From positions 1 through 64,000 of the forward strand of contig DASXVN010000021.1 in assembly GCA_036504235.1 (NCBI GenBank): DNA of 64,000 nt, written 5' to 3'. Made by a program: the position numbers and the translations under genes. The number at the start of each line of letters is the position of its first letter. The stretch's first letter is position 1. The DNA is from Zipacnadum sp036504235. Its GTDB lineage: Bacteria > Armatimonadota > Zipacnadia > Zipacnadales > Zipacnadaceae. Positions 18,872-26,506 of the stretch are shown here, in pieces. The notes under the pieces were generated by a model, which saw only the letters and a list, made by a program, of their open reading frames with translations, searched no databases and had not been told where the DNA came from.

Positions 18872-18879
18872 CGGAGAAG

Positions 18880-20124
18880 CTAGAGCGTCTGGCCGGCGAG
18901 CAGGTCCGAGGGGCCGCGCGCCGGCTGGATGACCCGTACCGCGCCCCCGTCCACCAGCAACTCGGCGGGGGCGCCGAAGCTCATAAAGCCGACCAGACTC
19001 ATCGAGAGGCCGTACGCGCCCGCGTTGAAGACGCCCAGCACCTCGCCCGGCGCGGGGAGCGGCAGCGGGACCGCCTCGCCGAGGACGTCCAGGGGAGTGC
19101 AGCAGCGACCGCAGACGCGGAAGGGGCCGGTCGGGGGCGCGGCAGGGCGGCTGACTATCCGAATCGGGTGCTCAGTGCGCATGAACGCGGGGCGGCTGAA
19201 GCCGTGCATCCCGCCGTCGGTGATAACGTAGCCCACCCCGCGCGACTGCTTGACGCGCACCACACGGGTCAGGTAGACCCCGGCGTCCGCGACCAGATAG
19301 CGGCCCAACTCCACCACCAGACGCACCGGTGCGGGCCACTCCTGGCGGACGCGCTCCGCCGCCGCCGCGACGACTTCCAGGTCCAACTCCGGGTCATCCG
19401 GCGTGTAGGGCACCCCGAAGCCGCCGCCGAAATCCAGGCACTCCACGGCGAAGCCCAGGCGCTCAGCCAACTCACGAGCCAGGGACGACACGTGGGCGAA
19501 ATGCCCGGCGATCCACGCCGCGTCCAGCACCTGACTGGCCGCGTAGACCTGGAACCCGCCCAGGTAGGCCGCGCGCAGGTCCACCTGCCGGACTTCCTCA
19601 ACCAGGGTCTCCTCGTCAAAGCCGAACTTGCTGGGGCCGCCGACCATGACCTCCGGGGCTTCCGGGCCGGACTCGGTGTTGACCCGCAGCAGCACCCGGA
19701 CGCGCCGCCCAGCCCGGCGGGCCTCCGTCTCGATCCCGGCCAGTTCCTGGGCCGACTCGGCGACCAGCGCGTAGACGCCCTGCTCCACCGCGAAAGCGAT
19801 CTCCTCCGGGGTCTTCACGGGGCCGACCAGGAGGATCTGCTCCGGCCGGAACCCGGCGCGCACGGCGGTCTGCAGCTCCCCGAGGGAGCTGACCTCCGCG
19901 CTCGACCCGGCGCGCGCCAGGACGCCACAGAGGGCGAGGCTGGGGTTGGGCTTGAGCGAGTAGAAGACCTCGAAGCCCGGCAGGTGCGCCTGCACCCGCC
20001 GAAGGTTGGCGCGCACCCGCGCGGCCGAGTAGGCGTACACGGGGGTCGGGTGTCCCGCGAGGATTTGGTCGAGCGCGAGGCCCTCGATCTGGAACTCGCC
20101 GCCCGCCAGGAAGTGCTCCAGCAT
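18880..20124 (-). CDS. fold-type III PLP-dependent decarboxylase (LysA/ornithine decarboxylase-like)
   Basis: The 414-aa product has the alanine-racemase-fold barrel of diaminopimelate and related decarboxylases. Visible are the PLP lysine K58 in VFYSLKPNP, SKFGFD, the phosphate-binding glycines in LDFGGGFGVPY, a GRYLV strand, the catalytic-cysteine region CGRCCTPLDVL near residues 337-345, and a C-terminal FNAGAYG. The YSLKPNP form and the CGRCC box recall decarboxylases found in secondary-metabolite or exosortase-associated clusters, so diaminopimelate is not assured as substrate. The gene is the last of a four-gene minus-strand run starting at 22286, only 5 bases after a DUF364-like gene. 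Its final codons coincide with the end of the tandem duplication. Confidence 0.87.
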   Translation of the reverse strand: MLEHFLAGGEFQIEGLALDQILAGHPTPVYAYSAARVRANLRRVQAHLPGFEVFYSLKPNPSLALCGVLARAGSSAEVSSLGELQTAVRAGFRPEQILLVGPVKTPEEIAFAVEQGVYALVAESAQELAGIETEARRAGRRVRVLLRVNTESGPEAPEVMVGGPSKFGFDEETLVEEVRQVDLRAAYLGGFQVYAASQVLDAAWIAGHFAHVSSLARELAERLGFAVECLDFGGGFGVPYTPDDPELDLEVVAAAAERVRQEWPAPVRLVVELGRYLVADAGVYLTRVVRVKQSRGVGYVITDGGMHGFSRPAFMRTEHPIRIVSRPAAPPTGPFRVCGRCCTPLDVLGEAVPLPLPAPGEVLGVFNAGAYGLSMSLVGFMSFGAPAELLVDGGAVRVIQPARGPSDLLAGQTL

Positions 20125-20129
20125 GCGGC

Positions 20130-20939
20130 TCAGCCTTTCCGGTAGACCTCGACCACGCTGGTCCCCGCGAAGATGTAGAAGGGGAAGTGCTCGGAAACCA
20201 CGGCGTCCACGCCGAAGCTGCGGCAGTATTCCTCGCCGAAGTTCGCGCCGGTCTCGGCGAAGATCAGGACCCGCGTGCCTCCCTCGGCGGCGGCTTCCAT
20301 GATCTCCTCGAGCGTGTCGGTGGCCAGCGTCATCCCGGTGATGACGGCCAGATCGCTCTCGCGGACCCGCTCATTGGTCACCGAACCGTGCTCGATGGGG
20401 ACGCCGTTGATGGTCGTGCCGACGATCTCCGGGTCAAAATCAGTGGCGGCGACGGTGCAGCCCTGGCGGGTGAGGCCCTCCAGCAGATTGCCGAGCACGC
20501 CCACATTCACCACGCGCGGCGCGTGCCCGGTGGGATGCGCCTCCAGGAGCCGGGAGCATTCGTCGAGCAGAATCTGGGTGCGCTCGCCGGTCTTGGCCAT
20601 CGAGTCGCCCTGCAGCACGAAGCGGGCGGCGGGCGACTTGGGGAGGGTGTCGTACATGGCGTCGAGCACCGCGATACTCTGCGCGCTCTTCTCGCCGATC
20701 ACCTCGCGGGCGTCGGCGCCCATCCATTCCTCCGGCAAGACCGTGTTCTCCGGCGCGTAGCAGGCGCCCTGGCCCATAGTCTGGGCCACGACGAAGGTGT
20801 AGCGGAAGGTGCGCTCCAGAGCGTTAGGCCGGAAGAGCAGGCGCACCTCCCAGAGGCCGCGGATGGTGAAAGTGTCCGCCGGGAGGCCGGCGGTTTTCTC
20901 CAGAAGGTTCGTGCGAAGTCCGGCAAAAATGTCAGTCAC
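20130..20939 (-). CDS. DUF364-like Rossmann protein (putative heavy-metal chelation family)
   Basis: The 269-aa cytoplasmic protein has a C-terminal half (about 130-265) typical of DUF364/DUF4213: VVNVGVLGNLL, a Rossmann strand ending in TDFDPE, SDLAVITGMTLATDTLEEIME, and FGVDAVVSEHFPF. These proteins resemble enzymes that bind small molecules or metals; the heavy-metal name comes from the family database and is not a tested function. It starts at a GTG, 6 bases after the stop of the alpha/beta hydrolase gene, with GGAG about 10 bases upstream, and ends 5 bases before the PLP decarboxylase. Such tight spacing argues for one pathway. No signal peptide or membrane helix is seen. Confidence 0.75.
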   Translation of the reverse strand: MTDIFAGLRTNLLEKTAGLPADTFTIRGLWEVRLLFRPNALERTFRYTFVVAQTMGQGACYAPENTVLPEEWMGADAREVIGEKSAQSIAVLDAMYDTLPKSPAARFVLQGDSMAKTGERTQILLDECSRLLEAHPTGHAPRVVNVGVLGNLLEGLTRQGCTVAATDFDPEIVGTTINGVPIEHGSVTNERVRESDLAVITGMTLATDTLEEIMEAAAEGGTRVLIFAETGANFGEEYCRSFGVDAVVSEHFPFYIFAGTSVVEVYRKG

Positions 20940-20945
20940 TTTTGG

Positions 20946-21848
20946 TCAACTCTCCAGACAAGTAGGCAGCCAGTCCGCAATCGCCGTGGCGAGTTGCGGC
21001 TCGAAGCCAAGATAGTTATGTCGCGCGCCGGTCAGGAGGCGCACGGTGCAGGAGGGCGCGCCGGTCAGTTCCGCCTGGATGGCCGCGGCGTAGGCGGCGG
21101 GCTCGCCGAGGAAGGCCTCCTGGACCGTCCCCAGCACCAGCAGCACCGGCACGCGGACCGCGCGCAGTTCCGGGAAGTCCTGGCGGTCCGTCCTGGACAT
21201 ATTGAACATCCCCAGGGCAGAACCCTCCCCGAAGGCGTCAAGATAGGTCGCCGCGGAGATCGGCCCGTCGAAGTAGCCGGGCGAGAGAAGCTGCCCGGCA
21301 CGACCGGCGTCCACCAGTTCCCGCGCCTCCGCCAGGGCCCTCTCGAAGCCGTCCTCCAGCTTCCAGCGCTGGAGGCCCAGGTCGTCGGAGGGCGACAGCA
21401 GGCTCAGGCCCACGACCTCTGCGGGCCGGCTCTGGGTCAGGTAATAGGCGGCCTTGATCGCCCCGTGGCTGTGCCCCTGCAACACGACCCGGCGGCTGCC
21501 CAGCGACCGGACGAAAGCCAGCGCGGCCTCCAGGTCGAGCACCGCGTCGGCGAGCAACTCATGCGCCGCGCCCCCCGGCCGGTAGGAGAACCGGCCGGAC
21601 TGCGGATCGCGGCAGAGCAGGTCGGCGAGGTAATCGTGGCCCCGGTTGTTGCAGGCCAGGAAGTTGCAGCCCCGGGCGGTGACGGCCTCCCCCACCGCCT
21701 CCACGAAGGGATTCTCGTAGAAGTTGCCGGCCAGGCCATGAACATGCACCAGCGTGGTCTCGGCCACGCCGGTCGCCGGCGCGGCAAAAAATCCCTCCAG
21801 TTCCAGCCCGTCTCCCGTGGTGAATCTGCACAGGGCTCCGCTGAGCAT
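20946..21848 (-). CDS. alpha/beta hydrolase (DUF1749-like)
   Basis: The 300-aa product has the alpha/beta hydrolase core: the oxyanion-side HVHGLAGNFYENPF near residue 35, the nucleophile elbow GHSHGA with S127, an acid-bearing strand VPVLLVLGTVQEA, and a C-terminal TGARHNYLG holding the catalytic histidine. The ENPF and HSHGAIKAAYY context matches DUF1749, a group related to fungal proteins of unknown ester or lactone substrates. No signal peptide is present. It lies second in the minus-strand run 22286 to 18880, with AAAGGAGACC as ribosome site. It could hydrolyse or release the product of the neighbouring decarboxylase and DUF364-like protein; that is inference. Confidence 0.85.
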   Translation of the reverse strand: MLSGALCRFTTGDGLELEGFFAAPATGVAETTLVHVHGLAGNFYENPFVEAVGEAVTARGCNFLACNNRGHDYLADLLCRDPQSGRFSYRPGGAAHELLADAVLDLEAALAFVRSLGSRRVVLQGHSHGAIKAAYYLTQSRPAEVVGLSLLSPSDDLGLQRWKLEDGFERALAEARELVDAGRAGQLLSPGYFDGPISAATYLDAFGEGSALGMFNMSRTDRQDFPELRAVRVPVLLVLGTVQEAFLGEPAAYAAAIQAELTGAPSCTVRLLTGARHNYLGFEPQLATAIADWLPTCLES

Positions 21849-21875
21849 GACGATAGGGTCTCCTTTCGGGCGGGC

Positions 21876-22286
21876 CTAGGTCGGCGCGTTCTCCGGTTCG
21901 CCCGGCTCCCCGTGGCCGGTGAGGTGCTGGAGGGTCTGCGCCTCCTCGTCCTCTTCCTGCATCAGGTGCTCTTCCTCGGTCTCCAGCCGCGCCAGAACCG
22001 CCTCGATCTTGGCCAGCATCGCATCCTGTCCGGACAGCACCTGATCCTGATTGGCCAGTTGCTTCATCTGATTTGCGTACAGGGCGGCGCCCACTACCGC
22101 GTTCACCGCCAGCAGCAGAAGCTGGAGGTCGTTCTCGAGGTTGAGCAGCAACTCGGGCAACTTGGGCGGGTACAGGGCGCGCAGAATGACGCAGAAGAGC
22201 AGGGCGGCCCAGAAGAAGAACATGTTGCCGGTCGCGTTGGCAATGATGACGGCCAGCTTCGTGTTGAAATCGTTGAGGCGCTTCAT
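21876..22286 (-). CDS. small two-helix membrane protein, low-affinity iron permease-like
   Basis: The 136-aa product begins MKRLNDFNTKLAVIIANATGN and has hydrophobic spans at about residues 18-38 and 50-70. This opening and topology resemble the small bacterial members of the low-affinity iron permease family (PF04120-like), which share FSTKLA..ANATGS. The match is from memory of the pattern and is moderate. After residue 75 the protein is a charged, acidic, probably helical or coiled-coil tail rich in Glu, Asp and Gln. CGGAGG lies upstream of the ATG. It is divergent from the YtxH gene at 22445 and 27 bases ahead of the hydrolase gene. Transport of iron by two helices alone is doubtful. Confidence 0.6.
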   Translation of the reverse strand: MKRLNDFNTKLAVIIANATGNMFFFWAALLFCVILRALYPPKLPELLLNLENDLQLLLLAVNAVVGAALYANQMKQLANQDQVLSGQDAMLAKIEAVLARLETEEEHLMQEEDEEAQTLQHLTGHGEPGEPENAPT

Positions 22287-22444
22287 CGTGGGCAGTCCTC
22301 CGAGGTCGAGATTGTCGTGGATGCTCGGCCGCTGGAGGTAGATTCCCCGCGCGCGGCTGTCTCCCTCCCGTGCGCCTGAACCTCGGCGGAGGAAACGACG
22401 TCGGTATGACTGTTGACGTTGGATTCATGCGTTAGAAAGGGACG

Positions 22445-22792
22445 ATGAAGATGGAAACCAAAGACTTTCTGGGCGGAGTAGCTGTGGGAGCCGTAGCCGG
22501 CGCGATCGCCGCGCTGCTCTTGGCCCCCAAGTCGGGCAAAGAGACGCGCGACGAGATCAAGGCGCACCTCGAGGAAATCAAGCACAAGATCGTGACCGAA
22601 CTGGAGGCCGCCGGCGACTTCACCAAAGCCAAATACGAGGCCGTGGTCAACGCGGTAGTCGGCCAGTATGAGGACGCCAAGCAGATTACGGCCGAGGAGG
22701 CCGCGGATATCCGGGCCACGCTCGAGGAAGGCTTTGAGTCGGTCAAAGCCACCGTCTGCGAGCAGCGCAACGAGGAGCCGATGGCGACCTAG
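22445..22792 (+). CDS. YtxH-domain membrane-anchored protein
   Basis: The 115-aa product has one N-terminal hydrophobic helix (FLGGVAVGAVAGAIAALLLAPKSG) followed by the KSGKETRDEIKAH turn and a long amphipathic helical tail. This is the standard YtxH/GvpP-like layout. YtxH proteins are small envelope or stress-associated proteins of unclear role. The hydrophobic helix ends in the family's conserved LAPxSGxETR motif. The ATG at 22445 follows AAAGGGA; a second ATG two codons later is possible. It is divergent from the membrane protein at 21876-22286. A strong hairpin follows at 22826. Confidence 0.85.
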   Translation: MKMETKDFLGGVAVGAVAGAIAALLLAPKSGKETRDEIKAHLEEIKHKIVTELEAAGDFTKAKYEAVVNAVVGQYEDAKQITAEEAADIRATLEEGFESVKATVCEQRNEEPMAT

Positions 22793-22825
22793 GCCGCCCC
22801 CACGCCCGTAACTTCGCATAGAAAT

Positions 22826-22865
22826 GAGCCCCCGGCCCGCCTGTACGGGCGATTTCCGGGGGCTC
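22826..22865. terminator. strong hairpin, candidate bidirectional terminator
   Basis: A perfect 10-bp outer stem (GAGCCCCCGG / CCGGGGGCTC) encloses a second small stem (CCCG..CGGG). On the minus strand the hairpin is followed by ATTTCTATG, a weak T-rich tail that would serve the minus-strand gene ending at 23185. On the plus strand it lies 33 bases after the YtxH stop but lacks a T-tract. The same GAAAYGAGCCCCCGG lead-in recurs at 31890. Confidence 0.6.
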
Positions 22866-22895
22866 TCTGTGGGTGGTGGCGTAGGTGCGAGCCGT

Positions 22896-23154
22896 TGTAG
22901 GGGCGGAATTTGACCGGTCCGCCGGTCAATCTCCGCCCGCGGCTACCGCTAACGGCCCTACCCCCTAACCCCCTCCCTAAAGGGAGGGGGAATTCACCCG
23001 CTGGCATCCACGCCGTTCGCCGTTGCCGTCCCCCCCTCTCCCAAGGTCCGCCGCGGGAGAGGGGCGGGGGGTGAGGTAAGGCTGGCGCGCGCCCTCGCCT
23101 TCCGCCTTGGCGCGGGCGGAGATTGCGGGCAGACCCGCAACTTCCGCCCCTACG
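22896..23154. repeat. palindromic intergenic repeat, copy C, split by a second repeat
   Basis: The left half (22896-22941) begins TGTAGGGGCGGAATTTGACC and ends CTCCGCCCGCG. The right half (23111-23154) begins CGCGGGCGGAGATT and ends CTTCCGCCCCTACG. Between the halves there are about 170 bases, against 23-26 in copies A and B, because another hairpin-rich repeat sits inside. The gap 22793-23184 holds no gene; it contains only the hairpin at 22826 and this composite. Confidence 0.85.
22969..23064. repeat. C/G-rich double-hairpin repeat nested in copy C
   Basis: A perfect 10-bp stem CCCCCTCCCT / AGGGAGGGGG with a two-base loop lies at 22969-22990. A second 10-bp stem CCCCTCTCCC / GGGAGAGGGG lies at 23033-23042 and 23055-23064. 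The flanks read CTACCCCCTAACC on one side and GGGGTGAGG on the other, resembling pyrimidine/purine hairpin repeats common in intergenic regions of several GC-rich phyla. No coding content is present. Confidence 0.7.
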
Positions 23155-23184
23155 GGAAACGGCGGACAGGCGCCAGCGACGCTC

Positions 23185-25554
23185 TTAGCGCAAAAGCTGC
23201 CAATCCACGGTGCCTCCCGCGGGCGGCGCGGCAGAGAATTCGACCACGAAGCCGGTCTTGGTCTTGCGCGTCACGGAGTCCAGGGTCATCCAGGAGGGCT
23301 GCACGACCAGCGAATACACGGCGTCCGCCTCCGGCTGGGGGAAGGTGATCGTCACGCGCCGCGCGCCGGCGGCGACCGGGACGGCTATGCCGCGCAGGTT
23401 CAGCGCCGGGGTCGCGGTGGCCGAGAGTCCGCTCACCTGCTGCAAGCCCGCGCTCTGCAGGCTCACCCCCGCGCCATGAATCTCCATGATCCCCGTGTCC
23501 GGCCGGACCTGCAATGTGGTGTCGCCGCCGGGGGCGGTGGTCGCCCAGCGAATCGGCTGCGGCCGGTTGTGGGGCTGCTTGAAGAGCATCGCCTGGTCCA
23601 CCACGTCGGCGCTGAAGGAGAGCCCCGTCCGGGTAGCGCAACCCAGCTCAATGCCGGTCAGGAAGGAGGGCTGGCGGTCCTTCTGGCGGGCCGCGTCCTC
23701 CAGGCTGTAGGCGCCGCTCAGCGCCAGGGCGCTGGTCATGGCGACGCGGGAATAGTTCATGACCGCCACGCCGGCGTCTTCCAGGGTCGTGGGCATCTGG
23801 TTGTGGAAGCGCACGCGCAGGCCGGTCGGATTGGCCGGGTCGGGCCCCACGGCTAGCTCCAGGGGGTCGCCGGGCTGGAAGTCGAAGGGCGTACCCGCGT
23901 CGGGACTGGCAGCGATCTTGATGCGGCGCGGGTCGGTGGGCAGCGAGTACAGCCGGTCCACCCAGCCCTCGCCCACGTTGGTGACCCACGCGCCGGGGGC
24001 GATGAGGTACTTGAGCGGGCGCTCGTGATTGTCCCAGGTGTAGCTCTCGCGGTCAAAGAGCAGCGGCGAGCCGGCGTTGACCGCGGCCCAGCGGATGCGC
24101 TCAATGCGGATCGCCTTGGTGCCATCCGGGTTCTCGAGGAACTCGCGGATCAGGTACCAGCGATAGACGGTTCGCTTGGGGTCAGTAGTCGCGTAGCCCG
24201 CCTGGGGATCGGCCGGCATCAGGCACTCGCCGGGATCGGCGACGGCGAAAAAGCGCCCCACCACGGCCGGCGTCCAACCGCAGTCGGCGGAGCCGATGAT
24301 GCGCCCGCCGAGCAGGTTCTTGTTGTCCTTGATGAGCGACGGGTAGGCCTTGCCCCGGTAGGTGTTGATCAGCCCCTTGACCGGATTCCCCTCCCAGGTG
24401 GTCACGGCGGGCTTAGTCCCGCGGTAGGCGGCCAGCCGGGTCAGGTCTACGGTGCGGCCGTCGGGGTCCATTACTGAGGGGTCGGTGAACATCCCGGCCC
24501 AGTCGTCGGGCGCGACGATCTTCACCGTGCCGGCGGTGATCCACTTCTTCGGGTTCATGTTGATCAGCCCGCGGCAACTGGCGAGCTTCTGGGGGCTCTC
24601 GGTGCCCGCGGCGGTGAAGACCACCACGTCGCTGGCGGGATCGCGCGACTCCACCGTGGAGTGGAAGGACTGGGCGTCGTAGATGGTCTCAGCGTTGTAG
24701 ATGCAGGCCGCCTCATCCCCGCCGCCGCTGAAGACGTCGCCCTGGTTGAACAGGGAGGCGCTGATGAGGAAGCAGTCGCCCTGCGCATACTGGCGTCGCG
24801 AGACCTGCAGGTCCATGGACTGATTGTTGGCCATGGTGTTGTTCTCCAGGTAGGCGATGCCGGTGACGTGCTTGTTCCAGACCAGCGCGCCCTTAGCGTG
24901 CGCCTCCTGGAAATCGCTGGTGATGAAGGGCAGGTTCTTGTCCCGATCCCAGCCCACGCTTTTGACCATGAACAGCTCAAAGGGCTGGTCAATGTTGAGC
25001 ATCTGGCCGACGAAGGCGCCGCGGACGGTGGGCAGGTAGACTCGCTGGTCGGCGCCGGCGAGGGACGCGGCGACCGTCCACTGGTTGTAGCTGGAGCTGC
25101 CCTGGACCACGTTGCTGCGCATCTCCTGGATCTGGTAGATGCCGTGGCTGGACAGGCCGGTCTCGCCCTCGCGCACATTGATGGTTCGCGACAAGTGCTG
25201 CCCGGCCCAGCCGGAGGGGCTGCGCGCGCCGATGCCCGGCACCAGGAAGTTCTCGTAGCCACGGCGCAGATCGAGCACGGTTACGGTGGCGGGGTCCTCG
25301 CGGTCCTGCTGGAAGGCGTTGACCAGCGACCAGTCCTGAGGCGCGGTCGGGGGAATCACCAGCAGGCCGCCGCCGGCCTTGATGATCGCAGCCGCCGCCT
25401 GCTCGTAAGTCGCCTGGGCCTGCGCGGGCGTGGCCATCTCGCCGTAGTCGCCGAGGTTGTACGTCCCGGTCTCCGCCGCCCAAGTTGCGGCAAGGGGGAC
25501 GAGCAGCAGCACACAGATCAGCAATTCACACAGGAGCGTCAGGTTGCGCTTCAT
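23185..25554 (-). CDS. exported 789-aa protein of unknown function, beta-helix-like start and tail-protein-like end
   Basis: I do not recognise a named family for the whole protein. ATG 25554 follows AAGGAGG and gives a Sec signal (LLCELLICVLLLVPLAATWA); an upstream extension to 25599 lacks a ribosome site. After it comes AQATYEQAAAAIIKAGGGLLVIPP, which resembles the opening of pectate-lyase-3 beta-helices without the GDG motif. The middle (about 150-640) is long, Asn/Asp-rich and probably all-beta. The last 60 residues (VTITFPQPEADAVYSL, PSWMTLDSVT, KTKTGFVVEFSAAPPAG, DWQLLR) match a small sandwich seen at the ends of some phage tail and secreted proteins. A surface polysaccharide-binding or lyase role is possible. 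The prepilin gene lies upstream on the same strand but is separated by a terminator. Confidence 0.7.
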   Translation of the reverse strand: MKRNLTLLCELLICVLLLVPLAATWAAETGTYNLGDYGEMATPAQAQATYEQAAAAIIKAGGGLLVIPPTAPQDWSLVNAFQQDREDPATVTVLDLRRGYENFLVPGIGARSPSGWAGQHLSRTINVREGETGLSSHGIYQIQEMRSNVVQGSSSYNQWTVAASLAGADQRVYLPTVRGAFVGQMLNIDQPFELFMVKSVGWDRDKNLPFITSDFQEAHAKGALVWNKHVTGIAYLENNTMANNQSMDLQVSRRQYAQGDCFLISASLFNQGDVFSGGGDEAACIYNAETIYDAQSFHSTVESRDPASDVVVFTAAGTESPQKLASCRGLINMNPKKWITAGTVKIVAPDDWAGMFTDPSVMDPDGRTVDLTRLAAYRGTKPAVTTWEGNPVKGLINTYRGKAYPSLIKDNKNLLGGRIIGSADCGWTPAVVGRFFAVADPGECLMPADPQAGYATTDPKRTVYRWYLIREFLENPDGTKAIRIERIRWAAVNAGSPLLFDRESYTWDNHERPLKYLIAPGAWVTNVGEGWVDRLYSLPTDPRRIKIAASPDAGTPFDFQPGDPLELAVGPDPANPTGLRVRFHNQMPTTLEDAGVAVMNYSRVAMTSALALSGAYSLEDAARQKDRQPSFLTGIELGCATRTGLSFSADVVDQAMLFKQPHNRPQPIRWATTAPGGDTTLQVRPDTGIMEIHGAGVSLQSAGLQQVSGLSATATPALNLRGIAVPVAAGARRVTITFPQPEADAVYSLVVQPSWMTLDSVTRKTKTGFVVEFSAAPPAGGTVDWQLLR

Positions 25555-25673
25555 GAGAGCCTCCTTGGCGTCAGACGGGATAACCGTCCGGTTCCCCACG
25601 GGGCGGTCCCGCTCCTGCCTGGAGAGGCTGCAATCCCACCTCGCTTGGCGTGAGCCAAGGCGCGCGACAGGCG

Positions 25674-25712
25674 CAAAAGAAACGAGCCGGGGGCATGATG
25701 CTCCCGGCTCGT
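25674..25712 (-). terminator. intrinsic terminator of the prepilin gene
   Basis: A 10-bp stem (ACGAGCCGGG at 25682-25691, CCCGGCTCGT at 25703-25712) is followed on the minus strand by TTCTTTT. It lies 28 bases after the prepilin stop codon and is a textbook Rho-independent terminator. It separates the prepilin transcript from the exported-protein gene at 23185-25554. Confidence 0.85.
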
Positions 25713-25739
25713 AAGGCTCGTAACGGAGGCAAGACGAAG

Positions 25740-26405
25740 CTAGTCAGAGCCGAGCCAGAAGTGACGGACGTCTGTTCCGGCTATGGGATAGTTGCAGCCG
25801 CCCCAGACGGGAGCGTTCTTGGCGTACCACTTGGCATGTCCGTCCAAGAGGGCGACATTGGTCCCCTCGTTATGCCAGGACCCGACAATTTCGTTACCGG
25901 CGCAGCCGGGGCCATTGCGCGGGTCGCCGATGCTCCAGCTAATCTGGCCCGAGCTATCCGCGAGGTAGAAGAACTCGGCGGGGAAGGAGACGGAGTCGGC
26001 CGAGACCCCCTTGATGTTCCCATTGGGTTCGCTGCAGTTGTTGTAGTTGACGGCATAGGCCCAGTCGGTGCCGTTAGGCGGAAAAGTATAGGTGCGGGTG
26101 AATTTGGCGCTAGGGCAATTGTAGATCTGACCGTTCTTCACGTAGGGAAAGATTGCCTGGCAGAGGGCGAGCCGGTTCAGGCCGGGGTTGCCACCAGAAA
26201 CCGCGTCGTAGGTGGGCATAGTCTGGTCGTAGTCCGAGAGATACATCGTGACGCCGAGCATCAGTTGCTTGACGTTGCTCAGACAGTTGGACTGCTGGGC
26301 CTTGGCGCGGGCCCGGGCGAAGACGGGAAAGAGGATCGCCGCCAGAATGGCGATGATCGCGATGACCACCAACAGCTCGATCAGGGTAAAGCCACGTCTT
26401 TTCAT
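25740..26405 (-). CDS. type II secretion/type IV pilin-like prepilin with H-x9-DG box
   Basis: The 221-aa product starts MKRRG-FTLIELLVVIAIIA, a prepilin peptidase site with Glu five residues after the cleaved glycine, then the FPVFARARAKAQQSNCLSNVKQ helix. The C-terminal region contains HNEGTNVALLDG, the H-x9-DG signature of the DUF1559-type prepilins abundant in Armatimonadota, Planctomycetota and Verrucomicrobiota. Dozens of copies per genome are usual in those phyla, and they act as minor pseudopilins or surface proteins; no pilus-assembly gene is nearby. Ribosome site GGAGG precedes ATG 26405. A consensus-like promoter lies at 26507-26535 and a terminator at 25674, so it is monocistronic. 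Confidence 0.93.
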   Translation of the reverse strand: MKRRGFTLIELLVVIAIIAILAAILFPVFARARAKAQQSNCLSNVKQLMLGVTMYLSDYDQTMPTYDAVSGGNPGLNRLALCQAIFPYVKNGQIYNCPSAKFTRTYTFPPNGTDWAYAVNYNNCSEPNGNIKGVSADSVSFPAEFFYLADSSGQISWSIGDPRNGPGCAGNEIVGSWHNEGTNVALLDGHAKWYAKNAPVWGGCNYPIAGTDVRHFWLGSD

Positions 26406-26440
26406 TTCGACACCTCCATGGTAGTGACTGCCGACACTGT

Positions 26441-26456
26441 GCGGAAACGTTTACGC
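26441..26456. promoter_or_regulatory. LacI-family-like operator in the prepilin leader
   Basis: GCGGAAACGTTTACGC is a 16-base near-palindrome (one mismatched pair) centred on CG, the shape of LacI/GalR/CcpA-type operators with an AAACGTTT core. It lies between the predicted transcription start (about 26500) and the prepilin ATG, a road-block position, and also upstream of the divergent GH38 gene at 26665. No LacI-family gene is in the window. Confidence 0.5.
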
Positions 26457-26506
26457 TTTTTACGCAAAAAAAATGCATGCGAGCAATGCACCATTAAACC
26501 TGTTGA

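Larger units (their letters stand above)
13922..18906. repeat. tandem duplication of about 2.5 kb with readable 7-bp junction
   Basis: Unit 1 is 13929-16384 and unit 2 is 16385-18906. Each holds the end of a RidA-like gene, a pectate-lyase-fold lipoprotein gene and the first bases of the 3-prime end of the minus-strand decarboxylase gene. The 7-mer GCAGGTC occurs at the three expected boundaries: 13922-13928 inside the RidA-like gene, 16378-16384 at the junction, and 18900-18906 inside the decarboxylase gene. This is the layout expected if a duplication joined the decarboxylase tail to the RidA tail through 7 bases of microhomology. Confidence 0.8.
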
